64,000 bases of DNA, taken from an uncultured Roseburia sp. GTDB taxonomy: Bacteria; Bacillota; Clostridia; Lachnospirales; Lachnospiraceae. The notes under the pieces are model-generated. The model was given only the letters and a program-made list of their open reading frames with translations, was not told the origin of the DNA and made no database searches. Position 1 is the stretch's first letter. Every line of letters begins with the position of its first letter. This document shows, piece by piece, positions 17,247 to 26,349 of the stretch. The translations under genes and the position numbers were made by a program. The stretch is from NCBI GenBank assembly GCA_947564465.1, contig CANOCV010000003.1, positions 1-64,000 on the forward strand, in the 5' to 3' direction.

Positions 17247-18572
17247 TCAAATAAGCCTCAGCATTACATTTGAAATAAATTCTTTATTCTTCACAGTGAA
17301 TTTTGCAATTCCATGATATTTTTCTGCAATCGTGCAGACGGAAGAAAGGCCGATAGCGCTGCCGTTTCTCTTTGTAGAAAGAAACTTTCCGCCCGATTCT
17401 TTTGTATTACCGTCAAAGCTGTTTGCCATGGCGATATACAGGGAATCGGGCGTGTTTGTGTCTGCAGTCAGGTTGATATAGCGTTCTGATTGCGGAATTG
17501 TTTTGCAGGCGCATACTGCATTGTCTAGAAGGTTGCCAAAAAGAATACAAAAATCCACATCAGAAATATCTGACGTATCGGGAATCTGGATTTGAAATTG
17601 AATCGAAATTTGTGCTTCTTCTGCCATAGCTGCATAATGGGATAAAAGCGCATTTACGCTATTATTGCTGCAAAAGTGATAAAGAGACGTCTGTTCTAAA
17701 GAAGAGAGACAGAATCCGTCGCAATATTGTTTTAATTCTTCATATTGCTTAAGCTCAATCAGTTCTCCAATCGTAATCATTATATGCCTGAAATCGTGGC
17801 GCATACGTTTTGTCTGTTCTATATAGTTATTCAAAGATTCATATTGTACGATCTGCATTTGATACATCAGGGCGGTTTCTTCGGCAAGATATTTCTCCGT
17901 AGACGCCTTTGCGACATAGTAAAACAGAATCTGGAACAACAGAAAAAATAGAAATAAAGCAAAATCTACAATGATATAAATCTCAAAAATTCTTCCGACT
18001 GTAACAGTAGAAAATTCTTTCGGCAGCATGGAAAAATTGCAGAATGACGTTAAGGCAGGGACCATCCAGACGATGCGCCAGACAGAGTTCGAGTGAAAAT
18101 ATTCAAACAGCCATGTGATTTTGTGGCGGATACAGAAAAAGATAAACAGTATGATGAGGTTGATGACGTATTGAACCAGAAGGCCATAGATAAAATATCC
18201 GTCCATATTTCTGTACGGGTTTAACTTGGCCTCCGTAATATCATTTGCCAGACCGCCAAAAGAGAGGAGTGCGATAGCGCATAAAAAGAGATACAGTAAT
18301 TTCAGGTGATCCAGGTTGACATTATAAAAATAGGCCACGATGCATATTAGCATGGTCGGGATAAAAAAGAAATTGGCATCCAGTTCTTTTATTATGCAGA
18401 TTGTGCCAAACGTCAGGCAGAAGAGCAAAGCGATAGCGGTAAGGGTAGGATATAGCTTTTTCGGAGGGACTTTCAGCCACTTTTCCACCGGCATCAGGCA
18501 AATAAAAATTCCGGGAAGCACAACAGAGAATTCCAGGGCTCTGTTGAGTATCAGCAAACCATTTATTTTCAT
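17247..18572 (-). CDS. AgrC-like sensor histidine kinase (GHKL type)
   Basis: A 441-residue kinase. The N-terminal half has about six hydrophobic helices. A dimerisation/phosphoacceptor segment follows, with the H-box MRHDFRHIMITIGEL, then a GHKL ATPase domain (NLLDNAVCAC as N-box; AIGLSSVCTIAEKYHG as G-box). This is the architecture of peptide-sensing kinases such as AgrC. The ATG at 18572 is preceded by AAAGGAGGTTTCC and overlaps the response regulator stop by four bases (ATGA), so it is translationally coupled. Longer in-frame extensions upstream belong to the regulator gene. No agrB/agrD was seen. A likely target is the divergent BspA-like gene or the small secreted protein operon. Confidence 0.88.
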   Translation of the reverse strand: MKINGLLILNRALEFSVVLPGIFICLMPVEKWLKVPPKKLYPTLTAIALLFCLTFGTICIIKELDANFFFIPTMLICIVAYFYNVNLDHLKLLYLFLCAIALLSFGGLANDITEAKLNPYRNMDGYFIYGLLVQYVINLIILFIFFCIRHKITWLFEYFHSNSVWRIVWMVPALTSFCNFSMLPKEFSTVTVGRIFEIYIIVDFALFLFFLLFQILFYYVAKASTEKYLAEETALMYQMQIVQYESLNNYIEQTKRMRHDFRHIMITIGELIELKQYEELKQYCDGFCLSSLEQTSLYHFCSNNSVNALLSHYAAMAEEAQISIQFQIQIPDTSDISDVDFCILFGNLLDNAVCACKTIPQSERYINLTADTNTPDSLYIAMANSFDGNTKESGGKFLSTKRNGSAIGLSSVCTIAEKYHGIAKFTVKNKEFISNVMLRLI

Positions 18573-19306
18573 TGGAAACCTCCTTTTGAAACTCTGCCTG
18601 TCCTGTGGGCAAACTGTCTGGAAATAAACGCCTGGCGCAGAGCGTCTTTCTTTTTCTTGTTCAATGGGAAAAAAGATCCGTTTGTCATTGTGCAAGTCAA
18701 ATCTTCCATCGACAATACATAATCAAGATTCACTAAAATTCCCCTGTTGATAATCAAAAAACGGCTGTCTTTGCTTAAAACAGACGAGAGACTGCTAAAA
18801 GACATGCGGCATCGGTATTTTTCGTCTGCGCAAATCACAAGATAATTAGAATCTGACACGACATAAAGAATGTCGGAATAGAGCATGGATACCGTAATTT
18901 TTCCTACGGAAACATCAATATAAGGCTGCTTTTGCATCATCAGGCAAAACGCATCCCCTAAGACCCGTTTCAGCATATCTTCGCGGAGTGGTTTTTCCAG
19001 ATAGTCAAATGCGTGGACGCCGAATGCTTCCGCCCTGTGCTCCGTGCTTGAAGTCAGAAATACCAGAAGGCATTTGAGATTTGTTTCCCGAAACAGTTCT
19101 GCGGTCTTTATCCCATCCAGTGAATCCATATAAATATCGATAAAAGCAATGTCGTATGCTTTTTGTTTTGCAGCCTGTAAAAAATCCGTTCCATTGGCGT
19201 ATAAGTCACATTCTATGGAGATACAGGATGCTTTGCCGTATTGTAAAATCAATTCTTTGACACGTGTTCTGTCTTTTTCGCTATCGTCAATAATTGCTGT
19301 TTTCAA
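18569..19306 (-). CDS. LytTR-family response regulator (AgrA-like)
   Basis: A 245-residue regulator. The receiver domain (KTAIIDDSEKD, phosphoacceptor Asp in IAFIDIYMDSLDG, and LEKPL with the conserved Lys) is followed by a LytTR DNA-binding domain (DILYVVSDSNYLVI ... RFLIINRGILVNLDYV). No ATG lies at the right place; a TTG at 19306 has AAGGAG nine bases upstream and starts exactly at the receiver, so it is chosen. LytTR proteins bind direct or inverted repeats upstream of targets, and a pair of inverted repeats lies at 19371-19436 between this gene and the divergent surface protein gene. Confidence 0.88.
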   Translation of the reverse strand: MKTAIIDDSEKDRTRVKELILQYGKASCISIECDLYANGTDFLQAAKQKAYDIAFIDIYMDSLDGIKTAELFRETNLKCLLVFLTSSTEHRAEAFGVHAFDYLEKPLREDMLKRVLGDAFCLMMQKQPYIDVSVGKITVSMLYSDILYVVSDSNYLVICADEKYRCRMSFSSLSSVLSKDSRFLIINRGILVNLDYVLSMEDLTCTMTNGSFFPLNKKKKDALRQAFISRQFAHRTGRVSKGGFQ

Positions 19307-19370
19307 TGAAAGTCGCTCCTTGCTTTGCTTGTGTCTGAAAAGTTTTTCTTCATACAAAAATGTATCACAA

Positions 19371-19436
19371 ATGAAAAGTGTATGCCACTTTATTTTTTAC
19401 TTTTCATCCCAGAAATGAACCGTTTATCCCTGGGAT
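19371..19436. promoter_or_regulatory. Two adjoining inverted repeats, candidate operator
   Basis: ATGAAAAGT (19371-19379) mirrors ACTTTTCAT (19399-19407). Overlapping its end, ATCCCAG (19406-19412) mirrors CTGGGAT (19430-19436). They sit in the divergent region between the LytTR regulator gene and the BspA-like gene, where autoregulatory sites are expected. No canonical -35/-10 pair was found for the BspA-like gene, consistent with an activator-dependent promoter. Confidence 0.4.
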
Positions 19437-19522
19437 ATTGTATTCGGGGAGAGATATTTTACAATCACAATGTGTGTTAAAAAAACTAAAAATCCGTGGG
19501 AAAGAAAAGGAGAATTAAGAAG

Positions 19523-22500
19523 ATGAAGAATAATTTTAAACGAAGAATGGCACAGGCGCTGGCATATCTGCTCGCTGTGTGCATGTTTGCGGCGGCGCCG
19601 CTGTCTGGATTTTCAGACATTACGGTATATGCCGCAGAGGATAACCCGGAGGATTCCGATGAAGAAACGGCGGAGGAAACCTTTTGGGTGGATAACCTCT
19701 GTTACAAAAAGCTGGCAGGAAATACAGCGCAGCTTACAGACGGAACAGGTGCAACAGGGGAAGTGACGATCCCGCAGACGGTGACGGATCCAAAGTCGCA
19801 GACAGAGCTTACCGTCGTTTCCGTTGGAAACAACGCATTTTATTATAATTTGGAGATTGAAAAAGTAAATTTTCCCAATACGGTTACGGATATTGGAGAC
19901 AATGCGTTTGCGCTTACATTTAATATGAGAGAGCTGACGTTTCCCGAACATTTGGTTTCGATTGGGGATAATGCTTTTCTGTCGTGCGGCATTAACTGCA
20001 CGGAGGAATTCGATTTGACGCTTCCGGATTCCCTAGCTGAAATCGGGCGAGGCGCATTTGATAATTTTCAGAAGATGAAAAGCGTAACGCTTCCTGCCAA
20101 TTTAAAACGAATCAGGAAAGATACATTTAATGGCTGTCAAAAATTGACAGAGATTACATTTGGAGAACAGCTTACAACGATTGACGGCTATGCGTTTATG
20201 GGCTGTACCGCGTTGAAGGAGATAGTTCTTCCCAATAGCGTTACGGAGCTTAAAAACAATGTATTTATGAATTGTACAGGGCTTACAAGCATAACGCTGC
20301 CGGAGGATCTTACGGTATTGGAACAAAATATGTTTTCCGGCTGTACATCTCTTGAAGAGGTAACATTTCCGAAAAATCTGACAAGAATCGAAGGCAGTGT
20401 ATTTAAGGGATGCAATTCCCTGACGGATATTACCATACCGGAGGGCGTTACAAGTTTAAGCGCCGGATTGTTTGACGGCTGTATTGAAGATACATTGCAT
20501 GTCCATGTACCGGACCGCCTTACGTTTGTGCATACATGGTTCTGTTCAACGGAATATTCAGTCCGTCCAAACTGCAATATTACAATTCACTGTGCAAGCG
20601 AATCTTCTGCGGCGCGCATATGGAGTATTGGGCACAGCAATATACTGTTAAATGGTGAGAATTATGAGCCGAATGAGTCTGAACTGAGATTCAATCATGG
20701 GGCATTTACATACAGCGTCATTGATCCGGTGAAAAAATTGGTGCGGATCGACGGACGGATCAGCGGAACAGACAGATTGAGCGGAGAATTAACCCTTCCG
20801 GAGAAAGTGACAAATGAAGCTGACGGCGTGGAATATACATTGACTGAAATCGGCCAGAGGTCATTTGAGTATTGGAGAGAACTGACGAAGGTAGTTTTGC
20901 CGGATACCGTGACACACATTGCGAAGGACGCGTTCTATGGATGCACTTTATTGGAAGAGATTAATATGCCGACATCTCTTGCTTTTCTTGGAAGCGGGGC
21001 ATTTTCCGGCTGTCCGGCTTTGACGGGGACGCTTGTGCTGCCGGAGAGTTGCGCCGAGATAGAATCCAGCGTTTTTTCCGGAACCGGCTACGAGGAAATT
21101 GTATTGCCAAAGAATGCTGCAATAACCGGTGACAATGTATTTTCCGGCTGCAAGCAATTAAAGCGTGTCACGCTTCCGGAAAGCTTAATGAGGATTAGAT
21201 GGGGGACATTTCAGAACTGTCCGGAATTGGAAAGCGTTACGCTTCCAGATCATGTGACAGAGATTGGTGATTATGCGTTCAGTAATTGTACGAAGCTAAA
21301 GAATGTGATTTTTCCGGAACAATTAGAAGACATCGGAGAGAGTGTATTTTTGGGCTGTACATCCTTAGAAGGGCTGCTTGTGATTCCGGATTCCGTCGTT
21401 GCCGTCGGCAAACAGGCATTTAGTGATTGTGTGAATTTATCCCGCATACAGATAGGGGAAGGCATTGGAATTATCGTAAGCGATGCCTTTCCGGACGGGG
21501 TGCGTCTGACTGCTTATACAGAAAAAGCCCAAAATATGATTCTGATGAATACGAACCGTACGAGCGGCGAAGTTGAGCTTTTATGGGACGGAAAACGGGA
21601 CGTTTTGGAAGGCACGGAAATTCGCGTGGAAGATGACATTGTCATTTCTGGCAGTGTGAAAATTTCATCGGGAGCTTCCGTTACGGTTGTAGAAGGCGTA
21701 TCGGTGCAGATTGCCGAGGAGGAGGCGCTTACGATCGAAGAAAACGCTTCCCTGAATCTTTCGGAAGGGGCGTCTTTGACAGTAAACGGTGCGCTAATCA
21801 ATGATGGGACAGTAAGCGGAGGCGGAGAGTTTGAATTAAACGGCAGTTTGTCCGGCAAAGGGATATTTGGCGATACGATTAGCCTTTCAGCAGTATTGAC
21901 AGAGGATATGATTGCTAAGGTGCAGGACATGATCTATGACGGGACGTTTTTTAAGCCGGAGCCGAAAGTATCCGTTTCCTTTGGCGCACAAGAAGTTATT
22001 TTTGAGAACGAAACAGATTTTACATACAGTTATGCAAAGAATCAAATGCCGGGTCAGGCCGAGCTCACAGTGACCCCGGCAGAAAACGGAAAATTAAAGG
22101 GAATATCTGTCACGGTCTTTTTTACAATTAAAAAAGCAGAGCAGGCAGCGCCGGAATGTACCCTGACTTTCACAAAAAATGAAGACGAAAAGACTTTTAC
22201 GGCAACGATTGCAGAGGTCGAGGGAGCGGAATACAGCTTCGACGGAGAGAATTATAGCGAAGACAACAAGAAAACGGACTGCCGGCCAAATACCGAGTAT
22301 ACGGGATATATTCGTCTGAAAGAAACAGAAACGCATAACACCGGAGCCGTAGCACAGGATACAAAGACAACGCCGAAATTAGAGCAAAGTGCGCCGGAAT
22401 GCATTCTGACTTTCACAAAAAATGAAGACGAAAAGACTTTTACGGCAACGATTGCAGAGGTCGAGGGAGCGGAATACAGCTTCGACGGAGAGAATTATAG

Positions 22501-23971
22501 CGAAGACAACAAGAAAACGGACTGCCGGCCAAATACCGAGTATACGGGATATATTCGTCTGAAAGAAACAGAAACGCATAACACCGGAGCCGTAGCACAG
22601 GATACAAAGACAACGCCGAAATTAGAGCAAAGTGCGCCGGAATGCATTCTGACTTTCACAAAAAATGAAGACGAAAAGACTTTTACGGCAACGATTGCAG
22701 AGGTCGAGGGAGCGGAATACAGCTTCGACGGAGAGAATTATAGCGAAGACAACAAGAAAACGGACTGCCGGCCAAATACCGAGTATACGGGATATATTCG
22801 TCTGAAAGAAACAGAAACGCATAACACCGGAGCCGTAGCACAGGATACAAAGACAACGCCGAAATTAGAGCAAAGTGCGCCGGAATGCATTCTGACTTTC
22901 ACAAAAAATGAAGACGAAAAGACTTTTACGGCAACGATTGCAGAGGTCGAGGGAGCGGAATACAGCTTCGACGGAGAGAATTATAGCGAAGACAACAAGA
23001 AAACGGACTGCCGGCCAAATACCGAGTATACGGGATATATTCGTCTGAAAGAAACAGAAACGCATAACACCGGAGCCGTAGCACAGGATACAAAGACAAC
23101 GCCGAAATTAGAGCAAAGTGCGCCGGAATGCATTCTGACTTTCACAAAAAATGAAGACGAAAAGACTTTTACGGCAACGATTGCAGAGGTCGAGGGAGCG
23201 GAATACAGCTTCGACGGAGAGAATTATAGCGAAGACAACAAGAAAACGGACTGCCGGCCGGATACAGAATACACTGCTTATATCCGTTTGAAAGAAACAG
23301 AAACGCATTATGCGAGCCGGACGGCACAGGCGACACAGAGCTCTCCGAAAATTTCGGATTCCCCATCAGGAAGCGAAACAGATCAAAATCCGGGGGATTC
23401 CAGTGACACAAAACCGTCCGTACAGAAGAAACTTGACGCGCCTGTGATTGGAAAATTAAAGGCAGGCGTTTCTAAAACAGGCGTCTATGTGGATATTACC
23501 GTCAATCCCGTCCAGGGCGCGGAAGGTTATGAAATCTATCGTACTGCGGGGGGAAAAACAGTCGCAATCGGAAAAATAAGCGCCGGAAAAACGCTGCTTT
23601 CAGATAAGAATCCGGTGAAACAGGCAAATTATTATGCCGTGGCATATGCAGAGGGCGGTAAAATTAAAAGCCAGGCAGGAGCCGTAAAAGCTATAAAACT
23701 TGCCGATACTGTAAAAATCAAGCGTGTAAGCAAAACTTCAAAGGGAATTAAAATTACATGGAAAAAATCAAAGAAAGCAGTGAAATATGTAATATACCGT
23801 TCCACAAAGAAAAATGCGGGATACAAAAAAATCAAAACATTAAAAAAGAAATCGTTAAGTTATATCGATAAAAAAGCAAAGAAAGGAAAGAAATATTACT
23901 ATAAAATTGCAGTTGTAACGAAATCTAATCCAAGCTTATTGAGTAAGCCATCTAAGCGTATAAAAAGATAG
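19523..23971 (+). CDS. Large secreted BspA-like LRR protein with tandem repeats and Fn3-like tail
   Basis: A 1482-residue secreted protein. A signal peptide (KRRMAQALAYLLAVCMFAAA ... VYAAE) is followed by two blocks of BspA/LRR_5 repeats up to about residue 665, in the style of LPNSVTELKNNVFMNCTGL. Then come a short beta-helix-like segment, a YTG-like module, five 81-residue repeats (see the repeat entry), a Ser/Asp/Pro linker and two Fn3-like modules ending in a very Lys-rich tail. No LPXTG or transmembrane anchor is visible, so retention may depend on the basic tail. ATG 19523 has AAGGAG ten bases upstream; a GTG at 19496 is less likely. The gene is divergent from the AgrC/AgrA-like pair and ends at a strong hairpin. 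Confidence 0.9.
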   Translation: MKNNFKRRMAQALAYLLAVCMFAAAPLSGFSDITVYAAEDNPEDSDEETAEETFWVDNLCYKKLAGNTAQLTDGTGATGEVTIPQTVTDPKSQTELTVVSVGNNAFYYNLEIEKVNFPNTVTDIGDNAFALTFNMRELTFPEHLVSIGDNAFLSCGINCTEEFDLTLPDSLAEIGRGAFDNFQKMKSVTLPANLKRIRKDTFNGCQKLTEITFGEQLTTIDGYAFMGCTALKEIVLPNSVTELKNNVFMNCTGLTSITLPEDLTVLEQNMFSGCTSLEEVTFPKNLTRIEGSVFKGCNSLTDITIPEGVTSLSAGLFDGCIEDTLHVHVPDRLTFVHTWFCSTEYSVRPNCNITIHCASESSAARIWSIGHSNILLNGENYEPNESELRFNHGAFTYSVIDPVKKLVRIDGRISGTDRLSGELTLPEKVTNEADGVEYTLTEIGQRSFEYWRELTKVVLPDTVTHIAKDAFYGCTLLEEINMPTSLAFLGSGAFSGCPALTGTLVLPESCAEIESSVFSGTGYEEIVLPKNAAITGDNVFSGCKQLKRVTLPESLMRIRWGTFQNCPELESVTLPDHVTEIGDYAFSNCTKLKNVIFPEQLEDIGESVFLGCTSLEGLLVIPDSVVAVGKQAFSDCVNLSRIQIGEGIGIIVSDAFPDGVRLTAYTEKAQNMILMNTNRTSGEVELLWDGKRDVLEGTEIRVEDDIVISGSVKISSGASVTVVEGVSVQIAEEEALTIEENASLNLSEGASLTVNGALINDGTVSGGGEFELNGSLSGKGIFGDTISLSAVLTEDMIAKVQDMIYDGTFFKPEPKVSVSFGAQEVIFENETDFTYSYAKNQMPGQAELTVTPAENGKLKGISVTVFFTIKKAEQAAPECTLTFTKNEDEKTFTATIAEVEGAEYSFDGENYSEDNKKTDCRPNTEYTGYIRLKETETHNTGAVAQDTKTTPKLEQSAPECILTFTKNEDEKTFTATIAEVEGAEYSFDGENYSEDNKKTDCRPNTEYTGYIRLKETETHNTGAVAQDTKTTPKLEQSAPECILTFTKNEDEKTFTATIAEVEGAEYSFDGENYSEDNKKTDCRPNTEYTGYIRLKETETHNTGAVAQDTKTTPKLEQSAPECILTFTKNEDEKTFTATIAEVEGAEYSFDGENYSEDNKKTDCRPNTEYTGYIRLKETETHNTGAVAQDTKTTPKLEQSAPECILTFTKNEDEKTFTATIAEVEGAEYSFDGENYSEDNKKTDCRPDTEYTAYIRLKETETHYASRTAQATQSSPKISDSPSGSETDQNPGDSSDTKPSVQKKLDAPVIGKLKAGVSKTGVYVDITVNPVQGAEGYEIYRTAGGKTVAIGKISAGKTLLSDKNPVKQANYYAVAYAEGGKIKSQAGAVKAIKLADTVKIKRVSKTSKGIKITWKKSKKAVKYVIYRSTKKNAGYKKIKTLKKKSLSYIDKKAKKGKKYYYKIAVVTKSNPSLLSKPSKRIKR
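22148..23362 (+). repeat. Five tandem 243-bp (81-codon) repeats inside the BspA-like gene
   Basis: The GCGCCGGAAT motif recurs at 22148, 22391, 22634, 22877 and 23120, exactly 243 bases apart. Units 1 to 4 are identical at the DNA level apart from a few bases at the start of unit 1. Unit 5 keeps the first two thirds and then diverges. Each unit encodes a beta-sandwich-like module with EYSFDGENYSEDN. Identity at synonymous sites points to very recent expansion or gene conversion, so copy number may differ between strains. Confidence 0.95.
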
Positions 23972-23980
23972 ATTTACATA

Positions 23981-24008
23981 GGAGCCGTCGCATTAGTGCG
24001 ACGGCTCC
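23981..24008. terminator. Convergent hairpin between BspA-like gene and ABC operon
   Basis: GGAGCCGTCGCA (23981-23992) pairs perfectly with TGCGACGGCTCC (23997-24008) around a four-base loop. The stop codon of the minus-strand ATPase gene falls within the hairpin. The U-tracts are weak, but its place between convergent genes suggests a bidirectional terminator. Confidence 0.7.
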
Positions 24009-24640
24009 TGGATAATTCTGCCTTTCTCAAGCTTATAGGTCTTATCGCAGAGGATAGCGATATCCTCCGCCGAGTGCGAGGCAATCAGTATCGTTTTTCC
24101 CTGCTCTTTTAACTGCAGAAGGTAAGTACGCATGTCCCGAACACCGTCCTCATCCAGTCCGTTCATCGGTTCATCGAGAATCAGAAGAGAAGGATTTTCC
24201 ATAATTGCCTGTGCGAGACCGAGACGCTGGCGCATGCCGAGACTGTATTTTCTAACCGGCAGCTTTAGGTTGGGATCTAAGCCCACTGCCACAATAGCGT
24301 CTTTAATCTGCTGCGTGCCGATTTGACCGCGCAGTCCAGCTATATTTTTAAGATTTTGATAGCCGTTGTGGTACGGGAGAAATTCCGGAGACTCGATTAT
24401 GATACCCGTATCTGCCGGAAAATCGCAGTCCTTTCCGATTTGCTTTCCTGCGACCAAAATGTTTCCGATAGAGGGGTGCATAAAGCCGCAGATACATTTC
24501 ATCAGTACGGTTTTTCCGCTCCCGTTTCTTCCGATCAGGCCGTAAATCCTTCCCGGGTTTAATTTCAAATGAATCTGATCTAAAATTGTATGCCCTTTAA
24601 TCGTAAGCGATACATTGTGTACTTCCACCATATGTTCCAT
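23993..24640 (-). CDS. ABC transporter ATP-binding protein
   Basis: A 215-residue ATPase subunit. Walker A is GRNGSGKTV, the signature motif is YSLGMRQRLGLAQA, Walker B is LLILDEPMNGLD and the H-loop is ASHS. Similar short ATPases serve ABC-2 exporters and the LanF-type bacteriocin self-protection pumps. ATG 24640 has GGAGG six bases upstream and lies one base after the stop of the preceding permease gene. It is the last gene of a five-gene minus-strand operon with a small secreted protein, a lipoprotein and two permeases. Export versus immunity cannot be decided from the sequence. Confidence 0.9.
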   Translation of the reverse strand: MEHMVEVHNVSLTIKGHTILDQIHLKLNPGRIYGLIGRNGSGKTVLMKCICGFMHPSIGNILVAGKQIGKDCDFPADTGIIIESPEFLPYHNGYQNLKNIAGLRGQIGTQQIKDAIVAVGLDPNLKLPVRKYSLGMRQRLGLAQAIMENPSLLILDEPMNGLDEDGVRDMRTYLLQLKEQGKTILIASHSAEDIAILCDKTYKLEKGRIIQEPSH

Positions 24641-24641
24641 T

Positions 24642-25484
24642 CTATACCTCCATATCCGTCTTTTTGACCAAAATAAAATCAATGATAAGAAAAACTGTCA
24701 GCAATACAAAAAAGTAAAGATAGGATGTTTCGATTGCCATATTTTTTGCTGCCCGAAACCCATTAAAGTGCGCAGCAAAATCGGCGTGCGGCATTGGAAA
24801 AATCCACTTTAGAGGGCTGGAACCATAAGCTGATAATGCTGAAGCAAGCGTTAGTCCGACTGTCAACAGCATGCCCAGATATCTTTTTTTGAGCAGCGCA
24901 AAGGTCATTTGAATAAGAGAAACTACAAGTAGCATAAGCAGCATGAGCAGTACGGAATGCGCAAATACAGACATTGGATTTCCATGCGTCATCATTTCAG
25001 AATCTAAAAAACAGTTGCCGTTCATCTCATACAAGTCAGGAAAATCCCTATGGAAAATCAACATATAAGGACTCCATTTATTGTCGAATTGTATATATTT
25101 CCCCATATATATGGTAAGGGATAGGCCGAGGATCAGCATATAACTGACTGCTGACAAGAATAAAAACAGCAATTCCCCAAGAAGCCACTGAAGTCTTGAA
25201 ATCCGTATCAGCGAGAAATAGTTGTAACTCCGCTTTGATGGAAATGCGGACAATAGGATCATGAATACAATAGGAATTGCAAGGAAATACATGGCTCCCG
25301 TACAAATCAAGAGATATGGTTCAAAAAAGGAGACTTTCATATCCGACGCTTGACACAGCTCCTTCACCTGTACAAGCAGGGTTTCGCAGAAAAGGATTAG
25401 TTCGAACGCAACAATAATCAGTCGTGAGTTAAAAAAAAAGCATTTTGTCTCCTCCCATGCGACTTTTCCGATCCCCTTAAGCAT
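24642..25484 (-). CDS. ABC-2 type permease subunit
   Basis: A 280-residue integral membrane protein with about six hydrophobic helices and a larger extracellular loop after the third or fourth helix (LYEMNGNCFLDSEMMTHG). It has no recognisable enzymatic motif. Its size and its place before an ABC ATPase gene mark it as a permease half-transporter. The start overlaps the end of the preceding permease gene by eight bases, so the two permeases are probably made in equal amounts and form a heterodimer, as in LanEG or similar ABC-2 systems. Confidence 0.75.
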   Translation of the reverse strand: MLKGIGKVAWEETKCFFFNSRLIIVAFELILFCETLLVQVKELCQASDMKVSFFEPYLLICTGAMYFLAIPIVFMILLSAFPSKRSYNYFSLIRISRLQWLLGELLFLFLSAVSYMLILGLSLTIYMGKYIQFDNKWSPYMLIFHRDFPDLYEMNGNCFLDSEMMTHGNPMSVFAHSVLLMLLMLLVVSLIQMTFALLKKRYLGMLLTVGLTLASALSAYGSSPLKWIFPMPHADFAAHFNGFRAAKNMAIETSYLYFFVLLTVFLIIDFILVKKTDMEV

Positions 25485-26349
25485 TATTTCTCACCCGCCC
25501 TTCAATTTTCTTTCGAAATATCATAAAAAAGAGTATCAGTTCCGTTAACGCAAGCAGAAGAAAACATGTGTATGGGAACCCTGTGTGCCATTGGAAGCTT
25601 GAGTGAATATCCGGATAAGAGGACGGGTCAAAAATCATCCACCAGCCGTTATTTTCTTCGTAGATTTCAGGATGTCGGATGCCGATATAAATCCAGAAGC
25701 GATCAAGAAAGAACACGGCGAGCATCGGCAGACCGAACAGAAAATAGCGATCACGCAAAAATACTGCGAGCATCATCATAACGGAGGCGCAGAGGATTGC
25801 GATGGTTGTTATGTGCAACAGAAGGAGAGTAAGTTCCTCTGCACCGGGGTAATATAATTCTAGGTTCTGGGGCGGATATTCGGAGGCATTTGGAAAACGC
25901 AGCAGAATCATTGTCGCATAGATTCCGAACCCGAGCAAAAAGACCAGTCCGCCAGTCAGTCCGGCCGCTGCAAATTTTGCCGTGCTGTAAAGGTTTATGG
26001 ACGAGCCGGGAAGCGTAAAATAAAACATTCCACTGTAATATTCATCCGCAAACAGTGACACTGCCGGAAATGCGCAGACGGCGATAAACAGCATAGAAAA
26101 CCAAGGTGAATAAGGAAATTTGGAGATAATTGCCAGCGAGCAAAATGCCGGCTGATTTGCGGCGATCTCTTCCAATCCTCCGGTAAAAAACAGATTTAGA
26201 ACCGAAGATTGCTTATAGCTGTTTCCTTCAGAATAGAAAATCGTGGGCAGCATACATACTATAATGCAGGAAATGACACCTAAGGCAAAACGCAGATTCT
26301 GTATATTGTGAAGGAGTTGCTTTTCCAATATGGAAAGAAAACTACGCAT
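25477..26349 (-). CDS. ABC-2 type permease subunit
   Basis: A 290-residue integral membrane protein with around six hydrophobic helices, starting with a cytoplasmic KQLLHNIQNLRFALGV segment typical of ABC-2 permeases. It overlaps the lipoprotein gene upstream by eight bases and the second permease downstream by eight bases. The two permeases are similar in size but not obviously alike in sequence, which suggests a heterodimeric transporter. The substrate is unknown; the co-encoded small secreted protein is the natural candidate. Confidence 0.75.
   Translation of the reverse strand: MRSFLSILEKQLLHNIQNLRFALGVISCIIVCMLPTIFYSEGNSYKQSSVLNLFFTGGLEEIAANQPAFCSLAIISKFPYSPWFSMLFIAVCAFPAVSLFADEYYSGMFYFTLPGSSINLYSTAKFAAAGLTGGLVFLLGFGIYATMILLRFPNASEYPPQNLELYYPGAEELTLLLLHITTIAILCASVMMMLAVFLRDRYFLFGLPMLAVFFLDRFWIYIGIRHPEIYEENNGWWMIFDPSSYPDIHSSFQWHTGFPYTCFLLLALTELILFFMIFRKKIEGRVRNNA

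Noticed and set aside
18041..19306. Possible agrB/agrD peptide genes beside the AgrC/AgrA-like pair
   Set aside because: The flanks and small frames were checked and no AgrB-like membrane protease or short peptide gene with a ribosome site was found.
22094..23308. Five repeated minus-strand frames of 66-80 codons
   Set aside because: They are shadows of the 243-bp tandem repeats inside the BspA-like gene.
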